A DNA stretch of 64,000 nt, taken from NCBI RefSeq assembly GCF_050410775.1, contig NZ_CP191229.1. One strand, given 5' to 3'. Made by a program: the position numbers and the translations under genes. A model generated the notes under the pieces. That model worked only from the letters and a program-made list of their open reading frames with translations. It did not search any database and had not been told where the DNA came from. Within the stretch, counting starts at the first letter, position 1; each line of letters starts with the position of its first letter. Shown piece after piece: positions 1 through 8,294 of the stretch. The DNA is from Erwinia sp050410775. Its GTDB lineage: Bacteria > Pseudomonadota > Gammaproteobacteria > Enterobacterales > Enterobacteriaceae.

Positions 1-1799
1 AGTACGGCGCCCTGAAGGTAAAAGATGCCATTGTCGACAGCTTTACGCGGAAGAATCTGCCGCGTCCTGACGTGGATCGCGAGCAGCCGGATATCCGCGT
101 GAACGTCTGGCTGAATAAAGAAACTGCCAGTATTGCGCTCGATCTTAGCGGAGAAGGGCTGCACCAGCGTGGCTATCGTCAGCAGACCGGCCAGGCGCCG
201 CTGAAGGAAAACCTTGCCGCCGCGATTGTTATGCGCTCCGGCTGGCAGGCGGGCACGCCGCTGGTCGATCCTATGTGTGGTTCAGGTACGTTGCTGATCG
301 AAGCGGCGATGATCGCCAGCGATCGTGCGCCTGGCCTGCATCGTAACCGCTGGGGATTTACCGGCTGGAGCAAATTTGATCCTGAACTCTGGAAGGAAGT
401 TTCCAGCGAAGCGCAGGTGCGCGCTCGCCGCGGCTTGCAGGAGAATAGCACCCGTTTTTACGGCTACGATAATGATTCACGGGTAATTGAACGCGCGCGC
501 GCAAACGCGCGACATGCTGGCCTCCCGGAGATTATCAGCTTTACCGTTCAGGATGTGCTGAAGCTGACGAATCCGCTGCCGGAAGGTGAGACCGGCACCG
601 TGCTGAGCAACCCGCCTTACGGCGAACGCCTGGAAAGCGAACCGGCACTGATTGCGCTGCACAGCCAGCTGGGTCGCCTGATGAAAAGCCACTTTGGCGG
701 CTGGAACCTTTCCCTGTTCAGCGCCTCACCGGAGTTGCTGAGCTGCCTGCAGCTGCGCGCCGATCGCCAGTTCAAAGCGAAAAACGGCCCGCTGGACTGC
801 GTGCAGAAAAATTATCAGCTGGCGGCCAACTCGGCGGCAAATGTGGCTCAGATTGCGGAAGACTACGCTAACCGCCTGCGTAAAAACCTCAAAAAGCTGG
901 AGAAGTGGGCGCGGCAGGAAGGGATTGAATGCTACCGTCTGTATGATGCCGATCTGCCGGATTACAACGTGGCGGTTGACCGCTACGGCGACTGGGTTGT
1001 GGTGCAGGAATATGCGCCGCCCAAAACCATTGAGCCGGCAAAGGCCCGTCAGCGGCTGTTTGACGTTATTTCCGCCACGCTAAGCGTGCTGGATCTACCG
1101 GCCAACCGGCTGGTGCTGAAGACCCGCGAACGTCAGAAGGGCAAAAGCCAGTATGAAAAGATGGGCGAAAAAGGCGATTTCTTTGAGGTCTCCGAATATA
1201 ACGCCCGGATGTGGGTGAACCTGACGGATTATCTGGATACCGGCCTGTTCCTCGATCATCGTATTGCGCGTAAGATGCTGGGACAGATGAGCAAAGGGAA
1301 AGACTTCCTTAATCTGTTTGCCTATACCGGCACGGCAAGCGTCCATGCGGGCCTCGGCGGCGCACGCAGCACCACCACAGTCGATATGTCGCGGACTTAT
1401 CTGGAGTGGGCTGAGCGTAATCTGCGCCTGAATGGCCTGACCGGACGCCAGCACCGCCTGATGCAGGCAGACTGCCTGAGCTGGCTGCGCGAGTCTGACG
1501 AGCAGTTCGACCTGATCTTTATTGACCCGCCAACGTTCTCCAATTCAAAACGTATGGAGGAGAGCTTTGACGTGCAGCGCGATCATCTGCTGCTGATGAA
1601 AGACCTTAAGCGACTGCTGCGTAAAGGCGGCACCGTTATGTTCTCCAATAACAAGCGCGGTTTTAAAATGGATCTTGAAGGCCTCGCCGCCCTGAAGCTC
1701 GTCGCGCAGGAAATTACCGCCAAAACCCAGTCGCAGGATTTTGCCCGTAACCGTCATATTCACAACTGCTGGCTGATTACTCACGCCGGTAAGGAATAA
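1..1799 (+). CDS. rlmL: Bifunctional 23S rRNA methyltransferase RlmL (RlmKL), 5' end missing
   Basis: The frame is open from base 3 with no start codon, so the N-terminus lies outside the window; 598 residues are visible against about 702 in E. coli, so roughly 100 residues of the THUMP region are missing. The first methyltransferase domain shows the SAM-binding motif DPMCGSGTLL and the catalytic NPPYGERL (m2G2445 activity). The second, C-terminal Rossmann domain shows NLFAYTGTASVH and FIDPPTF (m7G2069 activity, the RlmK half). The GTG at 72 is internal and not the true start. The gene ends 5 nt before uup, as in E. coli. It acts in the cytoplasm on 50S precursors. Confidence 0.97.
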   Translation, partial: YGALKVKDAIVDSFTRKNLPRPDVDREQPDIRVNVWLNKETASIALDLSGEGLHQRGYRQQTGQAPLKENLAAAIVMRSGWQAGTPLVDPMCGSGTLLIEAAMIASDRAPGLHRNRWGFTGWSKFDPELWKEVSSEAQVRARRGLQENSTRFYGYDNDSRVIERARANARHAGLPEIISFTVQDVLKLTNPLPEGETGTVLSNPPYGERLESEPALIALHSQLGRLMKSHFGGWNLSLFSASPELLSCLQLRADRQFKAKNGPLDCVQKNYQLAANSAANVAQIAEDYANRLRKNLKKLEKWARQEGIECYRLYDADLPDYNVAVDRYGDWVVVQEYAPPKTIEPAKARQRLFDVISATLSVLDLPANRLVLKTRERQKGKSQYEKMGEKGDFFEVSEYNARMWVNLTDYLDTGLFLDHRIARKMLGQMSKGKDFLNLFAYTGTASVHAGLGGARSTTTVDMSRTYLEWAERNLRLNGLTGRQHRLMQADCLSWLRESDEQFDLIFIDPPTFSNSKRMEESFDVQRDHLLLMKDLKRLLRKGGTVMFSNNKRGFKMDLEGLAALKLVAQEITAKTQSQDFARNRHIHNCWLITHAGKE

Positions 1800-1804
1800 G
1801 TTTT

Positions 1805-3712
1805 ATGTCATTAATCAGTATTCATGGTGCTTACCTGTCATTCAGCGATGCGCCGCTGTTGAATAACACTGAGCTTCATATTGAAGAAAACGAGCGCGTC
1901 TGTCTGGTAGGCCGCAACGGCGCCGGTAAATCGACGCTGATGAAAATCATCAACCGTGAACAGCCGCTTGATGATGGACGTATTATCTATGAGCAGGATC
2001 TGGTCATTGCGCGTCTGCAACAGGATCCGCCGCGTAATGTAAAAGGATCGGTTTATGACTTCGTCGCTGAAGGCGTAAACGAGCAGGCAGAGTACCTTAA
2101 GGCTTATCATGCGATCTCTCATCTGGTGATGACCGATCCAAGTGAAAAAAATCTCGACGAGATGGGACGCCTGCAAAGCATTCTCGATCACCAGAACCTC
2201 TGGCAGCTGGAAACGCGTATTCAGGACGTACTCAAGCAGATCGGCTTGGACGGCGACGCGCCGCTGTCGTCGCTCTCCGGCGGCTGGCTGCGCAAGGCCG
2301 CGCTGGGGCGTGCGCTGGTCAGTAATCCACGCGTTTTGATGCTGGATGAGCCGACGAACCACCTGGATATTGAAACCATCGACTGGCTGGAAACGTTCCT
2401 GAAAACCTTCCAGGGCAGCATCATCTTTATCTCGCATGACCGCTCCTTCATCCGCAATATGGCGACCCGCATTGTCGATCTCGATCGCGGCAAGCTGGTC
2501 TCCTGGCCGGGCGATTACGATCTGTTTTTAGTGGGTAAAGAGGAAGCGCTGCGGGTCGAGGAGATGCAGAACGCCGAATTCGATCGCAAACTGGCGCAGG
2601 AAGAGGTCTGGATCCGTCAGGGCATCAAAGCCCGACGCACCCGTAATGAAGGGCGAGTCCGTGCGCTGAAGGCCTTACGTAACGAACGTTCAGAACGTCG
2701 TGAAGTGATGGGCAAAGCCAATATGCAGGTGGGCGAGGCGAGCCGCTCCGGTAAAATCGTTTTCGAACTGGAAAATGTCAGCTACCGCGTTGGCGAAAAG
2801 CAGCTGGTCAGCGATTTCTCCGCTCAGGTACAGCGCGGCGACAAGATCGCTTTGATTGGCCCGAACGGCTGCGGAAAAACCACGCTGCTTAAGCTGATGC
2901 TCGATCAGCTGAAGGCAGACAGCGGCCGGGTGCACATCGGCACCAAACTGGAAGTGGCCTACTTCGATCAGCATCGCGCCGAACTGGATCCCGATCGCAC
3001 AGTGATGGATAACCTGGCGGAGGGCAAGCAGGAGGTATTGGTCAACGGCAAGCCACGGCACGTGCTGGGCTATCTGCAGGACTTCCTGTTCCATCCTAAA
3101 CGCGCCATGACGCCGGTCCGCGCGCTCTCAGGCGGAGAGCGTAACCGCCTGCTGCTGGCGCGCCTGTTCCTGAAGCCCAGCAACTTGCTGATCCTCGATG
3201 AACCTACCAACGACCTGGATGTGGAAACGCTGGAGCTGCTGGAAGAACTGGTCGATGGCTATCAGGGCACGGTACTGCTGGTCAGCCACGATCGTCAGTT
3301 TGTGGACAACACGGTAACCGAATGCTGGATTTTTGAAGGCAATGGTGAAATTGGCGCCTTTGTTGGCGGCTATCATGATGCCCAGCTTCAGCGGGCGGCA
3401 TCGAAGCAGACTCGCGTCGCGGCAAAAGCGGGCAGCGCCTCGCGCCAGGAAAGCGCAAAAGCTGAACCGGCCAGGCGGTCTGCCAGTAAGCTAAGCTATA
3501 ATTTGCAGCGAGAGCTTGAACAGCTGCCGCAAAAAATGGAGCAGCTGGAAAGTCATCTTGAAACTCTCCAGGCAAAAGTAGCCGACGGCGACTTCTTCAG
3601 TCAGCCCCATGAGGTGACCCAACCGGTGCTGGATGCGCTTTCACAGGCGGAGCAGGATCTGGAAGCCGCGTTTGAGCGTTGGGAATATCTCGAATCGTTA
3701 AAAAATGACTAA
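1805..3712 (+). CDS. uup: ABC-F family ATPase Uup
   Basis: A 635-residue protein with two ATP-binding cassettes and no membrane segments, typical of ABC-F proteins that act on ribosomes or, for Uup, influence transposon excision and branched DNA. Cassette 1 has Walker A GRNGAGKS at residues 36-43, signature LSGGW at 157-161 and Walker B VLMLDEPTN at 177-185. Cassette 2 has GPNGCGKT at 352-359, LSGGE at 441-445 and LLILDEPTND. The last 100 residues are charged and coiled-coil-like, matching the DNA-binding C-terminal domain of Uup. It follows rlmL by 5 nt and is probably co-transcribed with it and with pqiABC. Confidence 0.97.
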   Translation: MSLISIHGAYLSFSDAPLLNNTELHIEENERVCLVGRNGAGKSTLMKIINREQPLDDGRIIYEQDLVIARLQQDPPRNVKGSVYDFVAEGVNEQAEYLKAYHAISHLVMTDPSEKNLDEMGRLQSILDHQNLWQLETRIQDVLKQIGLDGDAPLSSLSGGWLRKAALGRALVSNPRVLMLDEPTNHLDIETIDWLETFLKTFQGSIIFISHDRSFIRNMATRIVDLDRGKLVSWPGDYDLFLVGKEEALRVEEMQNAEFDRKLAQEEVWIRQGIKARRTRNEGRVRALKALRNERSERREVMGKANMQVGEASRSGKIVFELENVSYRVGEKQLVSDFSAQVQRGDKIALIGPNGCGKTTLLKLMLDQLKADSGRVHIGTKLEVAYFDQHRAELDPDRTVMDNLAEGKQEVLVNGKPRHVLGYLQDFLFHPKRAMTPVRALSGGERNRLLLARLFLKPSNLLILDEPTNDLDVETLELLEELVDGYQGTVLLVSHDRQFVDNTVTECWIFEGNGEIGAFVGGYHDAQLQRAASKQTRVAAKAGSASRQESAKAEPARRSASKLSYNLQRELEQLPQKMEQLESHLETLQAKVADGDFFSQPHEVTQPVLDALSQAEQDLEAAFERWEYLESLKND

Positions 3713-3729
3713 TTAGTCAGAGGTGACAT

Positions 3730-4998
3730 ATGTGTTCGTCGCACCAGGCTGAAAGATGGATGCTTTGCCCGCAGTGTGATCTGATGACGCAGTTGCCGGA
3801 ACTGAAGCCGGGCAGCAGAGCCAGCTGCCCGCGCTGCGAGACCACGCTGGAATCGCGCTGGGTGGAGCCGCGCAAGCGGCCTACTGGCTATGCGCTGGCA
3901 GCCCTGTTTATGCTGCTCCTGGCGAACCTTTTTCCGTTTGTCTCCATGCACGTCGCCGGCCTGAAAAGTGAAATCAGCCTCTGGCGCATTCCTGAGGTGA
4001 TGGTTTCCGAGGACTACAGCAGCCTCGCCACGCTGTTTATCGTCTTTGTTCAGGCCGTGCCCGCTTTCTGCATGGTCTCTCTCCTGCTGCTTTTGAACAA
4101 CGCCCAGCTGCCACCCTCCCTGAAGCGTGGCCTGGCAAAGCTGCTGTTTCAGATCAAGAGCTGGGCGATGGCCGAAATTTTTCTGGCCGGCGTGCTGGTC
4201 AGCTTCGTCAAGCTGATGGCCTATGGCGATATCGGCACAGGTACCAGCTTTATTCCCTGGTGTCTGTTCTGTCTCCTGCATCTGCGCGCTTTTCAGTGTG
4301 TCGACAGACGTTTGCTGTGGCAGCAGATTGCGCCTGTGCCACCGCTCCCTGCCGCACCGTTACCCGGCGTAAGCGGACTCAGACAGGGACTACGCTCCTG
4401 TCGCTGCTGTACGGCAGTGCTTGCGGCCGACCAGTTTGTCTGCCCCCGGTGCGGGACAGGCGGGCACGTCCGGCGCAGGCACAGCCTGCAATGGACAATG
4501 GCACTGTTAGTCACCTCTCTCATTCTCTATATTCCCGCAAATCTGATGCCGATAATGGTGACAGAATCGCTGGGCGATAAAATGCAATCCACGATTATGG
4601 GTGGCGTAATCCTGCTCTGGAGCGATGGCTCCTATCCGGTGGCGCTGATCATTTTTATTGCCAGTATCATGGTGCCTTCGCTGAAAATGCTGGCGATAGG
4701 CTGGCTTTGCTGGGATGCAAACGGTCGGGGTCACCACGATAGTGAAAAGATGCATAAAATTTACGAGGTGGTTGAATTTGTAGGCCGCTGGTCAATGATC
4801 GATGTTTTTGTCATCGCCGTGCTTTCTGCGCTGGTGCGCATGGGTCAGCTGATGAGTATCTATCCCGCAGTGGGCGCGCTGCTGTTTGCGATAGTGGTGA
4901 TCCTTACCATGTTCGCCGCCATGACATTCGACCCCCGCCTGACATGGGATCGTGAATCTGATAAAAGTTTTAAGGAGCCAAGCATTGAAGGAAAATAA
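3730..4998 (+). CDS. pqiA: Intermembrane transport protein PqiA
   Basis: Inner-membrane subunit of the Pqi lipid-transport system (422 residues, E. coli about 417). Two cytoplasmic zinc-ribbon-like Cys pairs are visible: CPQC at residues 13-16 with CPRC at 33-36, and a second set (CRCC and CPRC) in mid-protein, each preceding a block of hydrophobic helices. This two-module layout is diagnostic of PqiA. Ribosome-binding site AGAGGTG lies just upstream of the ATG. The 3' end overlaps pqiB by 14 nt, which indicates translational coupling. In E. coli the operon responds to paraquat through SoxS; no SoxS box was identified here. Confidence 0.96.
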   Translation: MCSSHQAERWMLCPQCDLMTQLPELKPGSRASCPRCETTLESRWVEPRKRPTGYALAALFMLLLANLFPFVSMHVAGLKSEISLWRIPEVMVSEDYSSLATLFIVFVQAVPAFCMVSLLLLLNNAQLPPSLKRGLAKLLFQIKSWAMAEIFLAGVLVSFVKLMAYGDIGTGTSFIPWCLFCLLHLRAFQCVDRRLLWQQIAPVPPLPAAPLPGVSGLRQGLRSCRCCTAVLAADQFVCPRCGTGGHVRRRHSLQWTMALLVTSLILYIPANLMPIMVTESLGDKMQSTIMGGVILLWSDGSYPVALIIFIASIMVPSLKMLAIGWLCWDANGRGHHDSEKMHKIYEVVEFVGRWSMIDVFVIAVLSALVRMGQLMSIYPAVGALLFAIVVILTMFAAMTFDPRLTWDRESDKSFKEPSIEGK

Positions 4999-6625
4999 TC
5001 ACGATGTGGCCAGGGTCGATAAAATCAGACGCTGGTCAACCGTCTGGATCATCCCCATCGTTACCGTACTTATCGGCGCATGGATCCTGTTTTATCATTT
5101 CAGCCATCAGGGGCCACAGGTGACGCTGATCACCACGAATGCTGAAGGTATTGAAGGCGGTAAAACGGCCATCAAAAGCCGCAGCGTGGACGTTGGTATC
5201 GTCGAAAGCGCGGTACTGACTGACGATCTGCACCACGTGGAGATCACCGCCCGGCTTAATTCTGGTATGGAGAAATTGCTTAAGGGCGACAGCGCCTTTT
5301 GGGTGGTAAAGCCAGCGATTGGCCGTGAGGGGGTGACCGGGCTGGGGACGCTTTTATCGGGTCCTTATATTGAGCTTCAGCCTGGTACTAAAGGCGAGGA
5401 GAAAGAGCGATACGATCTGCTGGACTCGCCGCCGCTGGCGCCGCCTGATGCAAAAGGGATCCGCATCACGCTCGACAGTGACAAAGCCGGACAGCTGACG
5501 CCTGGCGATCCAGTTCTGTTCCGTGGCTACCAGGTAGGGTCCGTTGAGACCAGTAATTTTGACGCTGATAAGCGCATGATGACCTATCAACTGTTTATCG
5601 GGGCGCCTTACGATCGTCTGGTTACCACCAACGTCCGTTTCTGGAAAGATAGCGGCATCGCTGTCGATATGTCCGCTTCCGGCATGCGTGTGGAAATGGG
5701 ATCGCTGACCACGCTGTTTAGCGGCGGCGTCAGCTTTGATGTACCGGATGGCTGGGAGCTGGGGCATGTTGCGCAGAATAAAGCGGAATATAAGCTTTTT
5801 GACGATCAGCGCAGCATCCAGGATTCGCTCTACACAGTACACAAAGACTACCTGATGTTCTTTGACGACTCCATCCGCGGCCTGCAGCCAGGTGCGCCGG
5901 TCGAGTTCCGCGGTATCCGTCTTGGAACCGTCGCGGAAGTGCCGTTTAAGACCCGGGATATCACCCAGCGTCTTGATACCGACTACCGCATCCCCGTACT
6001 GATCCGTATTGAGCCGGACCGCTTCCAGAGTATGCTCGGCAAAGATTTCGACTTCGAACAGCACCTTAAGGACGGTATTAAATCGGGGCTGCGCGCTTCG
6101 CTAAAATCAGCCAATCTGCTGACCGGGTCGCTCTATATCGATCTCGATTTTAATAGCAGTGCGAAACCGTTCACCGGGCCGTCTTCCTTCGCTGGCTTTG
6201 AACTTATCCCGACCACGAGCGGTGGGCTGGCGCAGATTCAGCAGAAACTGATGGATGCGCTGGATAAGATCAATAATCTGCCGCTGAACCCAATGCTGAA
6301 CCAGGCGACGGGAACGCTGAAAGAAAGCCAGCGAACCCTGCGGGAACTGCAAAAAACGCTGGATAATATCAACCAGATTACCGGCAGTCAGTCGATGAAG
6401 GATCTGCCGCAAGATATGCAGCAAACGCTTCGTGAGCTGAATCGCAGCATGAAAGGTTTTCAGCCGGGCTCTCCGGCCTATACCAAATTGGTTGGCGATA
6501 TGCAGCGCCTGGATCAGGTCATGCGCGAACTTCAGCCGGTACTGAAAACGCTGAACAGTAAGAGCAATGCACTGATATTCGAAGCAGAACCCGGTAAGGA
6601 CCCACAGCCGAAGAGGGCGAAATAA
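4985..6625 (+). CDS. pqiB: Intermembrane transport protein PqiB (MCE protein)
   Basis: Membrane-anchored periplasmic protein with one N-terminal transmembrane helix (residues about 17-37, WIIPIVTVLIGAWILFY) and three successive MCE domains, then a coiled-coil C-terminus that in E. coli forms a needle spanning the periplasm for lipid transport. The TTG at 4985 was chosen as start because AAGGAG sits 7 nt upstream at 4972-4977 and because it gives 546 residues, the E. coli length; an in-frame start at 4952 would overlap pqiA by 47 nt and has no ribosome-binding site. The stop overlaps the pqiC start by one base. Confidence 0.95.
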   Translation: MKENNHDVARVDKIRRWSTVWIIPIVTVLIGAWILFYHFSHQGPQVTLITTNAEGIEGGKTAIKSRSVDVGIVESAVLTDDLHHVEITARLNSGMEKLLKGDSAFWVVKPAIGREGVTGLGTLLSGPYIELQPGTKGEEKERYDLLDSPPLAPPDAKGIRITLDSDKAGQLTPGDPVLFRGYQVGSVETSNFDADKRMMTYQLFIGAPYDRLVTTNVRFWKDSGIAVDMSASGMRVEMGSLTTLFSGGVSFDVPDGWELGHVAQNKAEYKLFDDQRSIQDSLYTVHKDYLMFFDDSIRGLQPGAPVEFRGIRLGTVAEVPFKTRDITQRLDTDYRIPVLIRIEPDRFQSMLGKDFDFEQHLKDGIKSGLRASLKSANLLTGSLYIDLDFNSSAKPFTGPSSFAGFELIPTTSGGLAQIQQKLMDALDKINNLPLNPMLNQATGTLKESQRTLRELQKTLDNINQITGSQSMKDLPQDMQQTLRELNRSMKGFQPGSPAYTKLVGDMQRLDQVMRELQPVLKTLNSKSNALIFEAEPGKDPQPKRAK

Positions 6626-7194
6626 TGATGAGATGGATCCCCGTTGCGCTGGCGCTGATTATCAGCGGCTGTAGCAGTACGATTGAGACCCACTATTATC
6701 AGCTTCCGTCCGCCAGCAATGCGGCGGCGGCAACCAGCAATAGTGTTGATACCATGCGACCCACTGTATGGGTGGAACATGTCTCAGTGCCTGACTATCT
6801 CGCCGGAAATGGCGTGGTATATCAGAGCAGCGACGTACAGTATGTCATTGCCGCTAATAATCTCTGGGCCAGCCCGCTCGATCAGCAGCTACAGCAGACG
6901 CTGGTGGCCAATCTGAGCGAAGCCCTGCCGGGCTGGCTGGTTTCCTCAATGCCCCTTGGCGAGCAGCAGGATAAACTAAACGTTAACGTTACCCATTTTC
7001 ACGGTCGCTATGATGGCCAGGTCGTGATCGGGGGTGACTGGGTGCTTGAGCATGACGGTAAAATTACTAAGCGCCCATTTTCCCTGACGCTTCCTCAAAG
7101 TGAGGATGGCTATGGGGCGTTAGTGAGAACGCTGGCGAAAGGATGGCAGCAGGAAGCTGGTGCAATGGCGCAGGTTATCCGCACCACCCATTAA
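6625..7194 (+). CDS. pqiC: Outer-membrane lipoprotein PqiC
   Basis: A 189-residue lipoprotein (E. coli PqiC/YmbA about 187). A short hydrophobic signal is followed by the lipobox ISGC near residue 16, so the mature protein is predicted to be lipidated at that Cys. It is the outer-membrane partner of PqiAB and belongs to the ABC-type transport auxiliary (DUF330) family. The start codon shares one base with the pqiB stop; a second ATG follows immediately and could also serve. A strong terminator 20 nt downstream ends the rlmL-uup-pqiABC unit. Confidence 0.94.
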   Translation: MMRWIPVALALIISGCSSTIETHYYQLPSASNAAAATSNSVDTMRPTVWVEHVSVPDYLAGNGVVYQSSDVQYVIAANNLWASPLDQQLQQTLVANLSEALPGWLVSSMPLGEQQDKLNVNVTHFHGRYDGQVVIGGDWVLEHDGKITKRPFSLTLPQSEDGYGALVRTLAKGWQQEAGAMAQVIRTTH

Positions 7195-7213
7195 TTATAT
7201 TTAAGTTTATTGC

Positions 7214-7266
7214 CAGCCTCTGTCTGCCGCAGGATATCATCTGCGTACAGACAGAGGCTTTTTTTG
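7214..7266 (+). terminator. Rho-independent terminator after pqiC
   Basis: Inverted repeat with arms AGCCTCTGTCTG (7215-7226) and CAGACAGAGGCT (7248-7259) followed by a run of seven T. It closes the pqi operon. Confidence 0.93.
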
Positions 7267-7474
7267 TTTTCAAACAACGGGTTATGTCTTTGATGGGTTT
7301 GTGAAGGGCTTAAGAAGCCTCTCATAATGATGTGGAAATATGACATTGGCGTGAATTTTGCGCGTTGATTTTTAAAACGGATAGCGCTAAAAATGATGAG
7401 TGGCTGCATATTCTGTGACCACTGATTTCTTTCCACCAGATTCCACCTGACCTGAAGAGGGGATTACAGGCATG

Positions 7475-7642
7475 ATGAAGAGACAGAAACGAGATCGGCT
7501 CGAACGGGCACATTCAAGAGGTTATCAGGCCGGTATTACCGGGCGCTCTAAAGAGATGTGTCCCTATCAAATGATAGATGCGAAGTCTCACTGGTTGGGA
7601 GGTTGGCGACAAGCCATGGAGGACAGGACGGTTACCACGTAA
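7475..7642 (+). CDS. rmf: Ribosome modulation factor RMF
   Basis: A 55-residue basic protein beginning MKRQKRDRLERAH and containing YQAGI, GRSKEMCPY and WLGGWR, near-identical to E. coli RMF (55 residues). RMF binds 70S ribosomes in stationary phase and drives formation of inactive 100S dimers. Two ATGs occur in tandem at 7472 and 7475; the second gives the family length. It is monocistronic, between the pqiC terminator and its own terminator. It was too short to appear as a long open frame and was found by reading the sequence. Confidence 0.96.
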   Translation: MKRQKRDRLERAHSRGYQAGITGRSKEMCPYQMIDAKSHWLGGWRQAMEDRTVTT

Positions 7643-7666
7643 TCTGACTGTTCATTCTGAAGGGAG

Positions 7667-7692
7667 AACCTCCGCCTGAGCGGAGGTTTTTC
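7667..7692 (+). terminator. Rho-independent terminator after rmf
   Basis: Arms CCTCCG (7669-7674) and CGGAGG (7681-7686) around a 6-nt loop, followed by TTTTT. Confidence 0.92.
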
Positions 7693-7703
7693 ATTTCTGA
7701 CGC

Positions 7704-8222
7704 TTAAAAAGCGGTAGTGTCCTTAAACAGGCCCACTTTCAGATCCGTTGCGGTGTAGATAACGTGACCGTCTACCAGCACTTCGCCATCTGCCACGCCC
7801 ATCACCAGCTTGCGGTTAATTACGCGCTTGAAGTGGATACGGTAAGAAACTTTCTTCGCGGTGGGCAGAACCTGACCGGTGAATTTCACTTCACCCACGC
7901 CCAGCGCACGGCCTTTACCTTCAGCGCCTAACCAGCCAAGGTAGAAGCCAACCAGCTGCCACATGGCATCCAGTCCCAGGCAGCCCGGCATGACCGGATC
8001 GCCGATAAAATGACAGCCAAAGAACCACAGGTCCGGATTAATATCCAGTTCGGCTTCGACAAAGCCTTTCCCGTAGTTACCGCCGTCTTCAGTCATTTTC
8101 ACCACGCGGTCCATCATCAGCATGTTACCGGAGGGTAACGGTGGACCTTCAGCACCGAACAGTTCTCCACGGCCCGAGGCGATGAGGTCTTCTTTCGTAT
8201 AGGATTCGCGTTTATCTACCAT
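7704..8222 (-). CDS. fabA: 3-hydroxydecanoyl-ACP dehydratase/isomerase FabA
   Basis: A 172-residue enzyme, the exact E. coli length. It dehydrates 3-hydroxydecanoyl-ACP and isomerises the product to the cis-3 isomer, the branch point of unsaturated fatty acid synthesis. The hot-dog fold catalytic residues are visible as His71 in FFGCHFIGDP and Asp85 in GLDAMWQ. It is divergent from nothing and lies just downstream of lonH on the same strand, but has its own control region containing FadR and FabR sites at 8261-8294. Confidence 0.98.
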   Translation of the reverse strand: MVDKRESYTKEDLIASGRGELFGAEGPPLPSGNMLMMDRVVKMTEDGGNYGKGFVEAELDINPDLWFFGCHFIGDPVMPGCLGLDAMWQLVGFYLGWLGAEGKGRALGVGEVKFTGQVLPTAKKVSYRIHFKRVINRKLVMGVADGEVLVDGHVIYTATDLKVGLFKDTTAF

Positions 8223-8260
8223 GTTGTTAATAAGCCTTATTTTAGTGAATCACGAAGGTT

Positions 8261-8294
8261 AGCGAACAGGTGTAAGCTGAACAAGTCCGATCAG
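8261..8294 (-). promoter_or_regulatory. fabA control region: FadR site and FabR site
   Basis: Read on the minus strand, CTGATCGGACTTGTTCAG (8294-8277) closely matches the FadR activator site at E. coli fabA, and AGCTTACACCTGTTCGCT (8278-8261) matches the adjacent FabR palindrome. They sit about 40-70 nt upstream of the fabA start. FadR activates and FabR represses fabA in E. coli; the same dual control is inferred here. The FadR site overlaps the last bases of lonH. Confidence 0.82.

Noticed and set aside
4952..4984. Upstream in-frame start for pqiB
   Set aside because: It overlaps pqiA by 47 nt and has no ribosome-binding site; the TTG at 4985 has AAGGAG at 7 nt and yields the E. coli length.
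7191..7513. Antisense frames over the pqiC-rmf gap
   Set aside because: They cross the strong pqiC terminator and the rmf gene and have no family resemblance.
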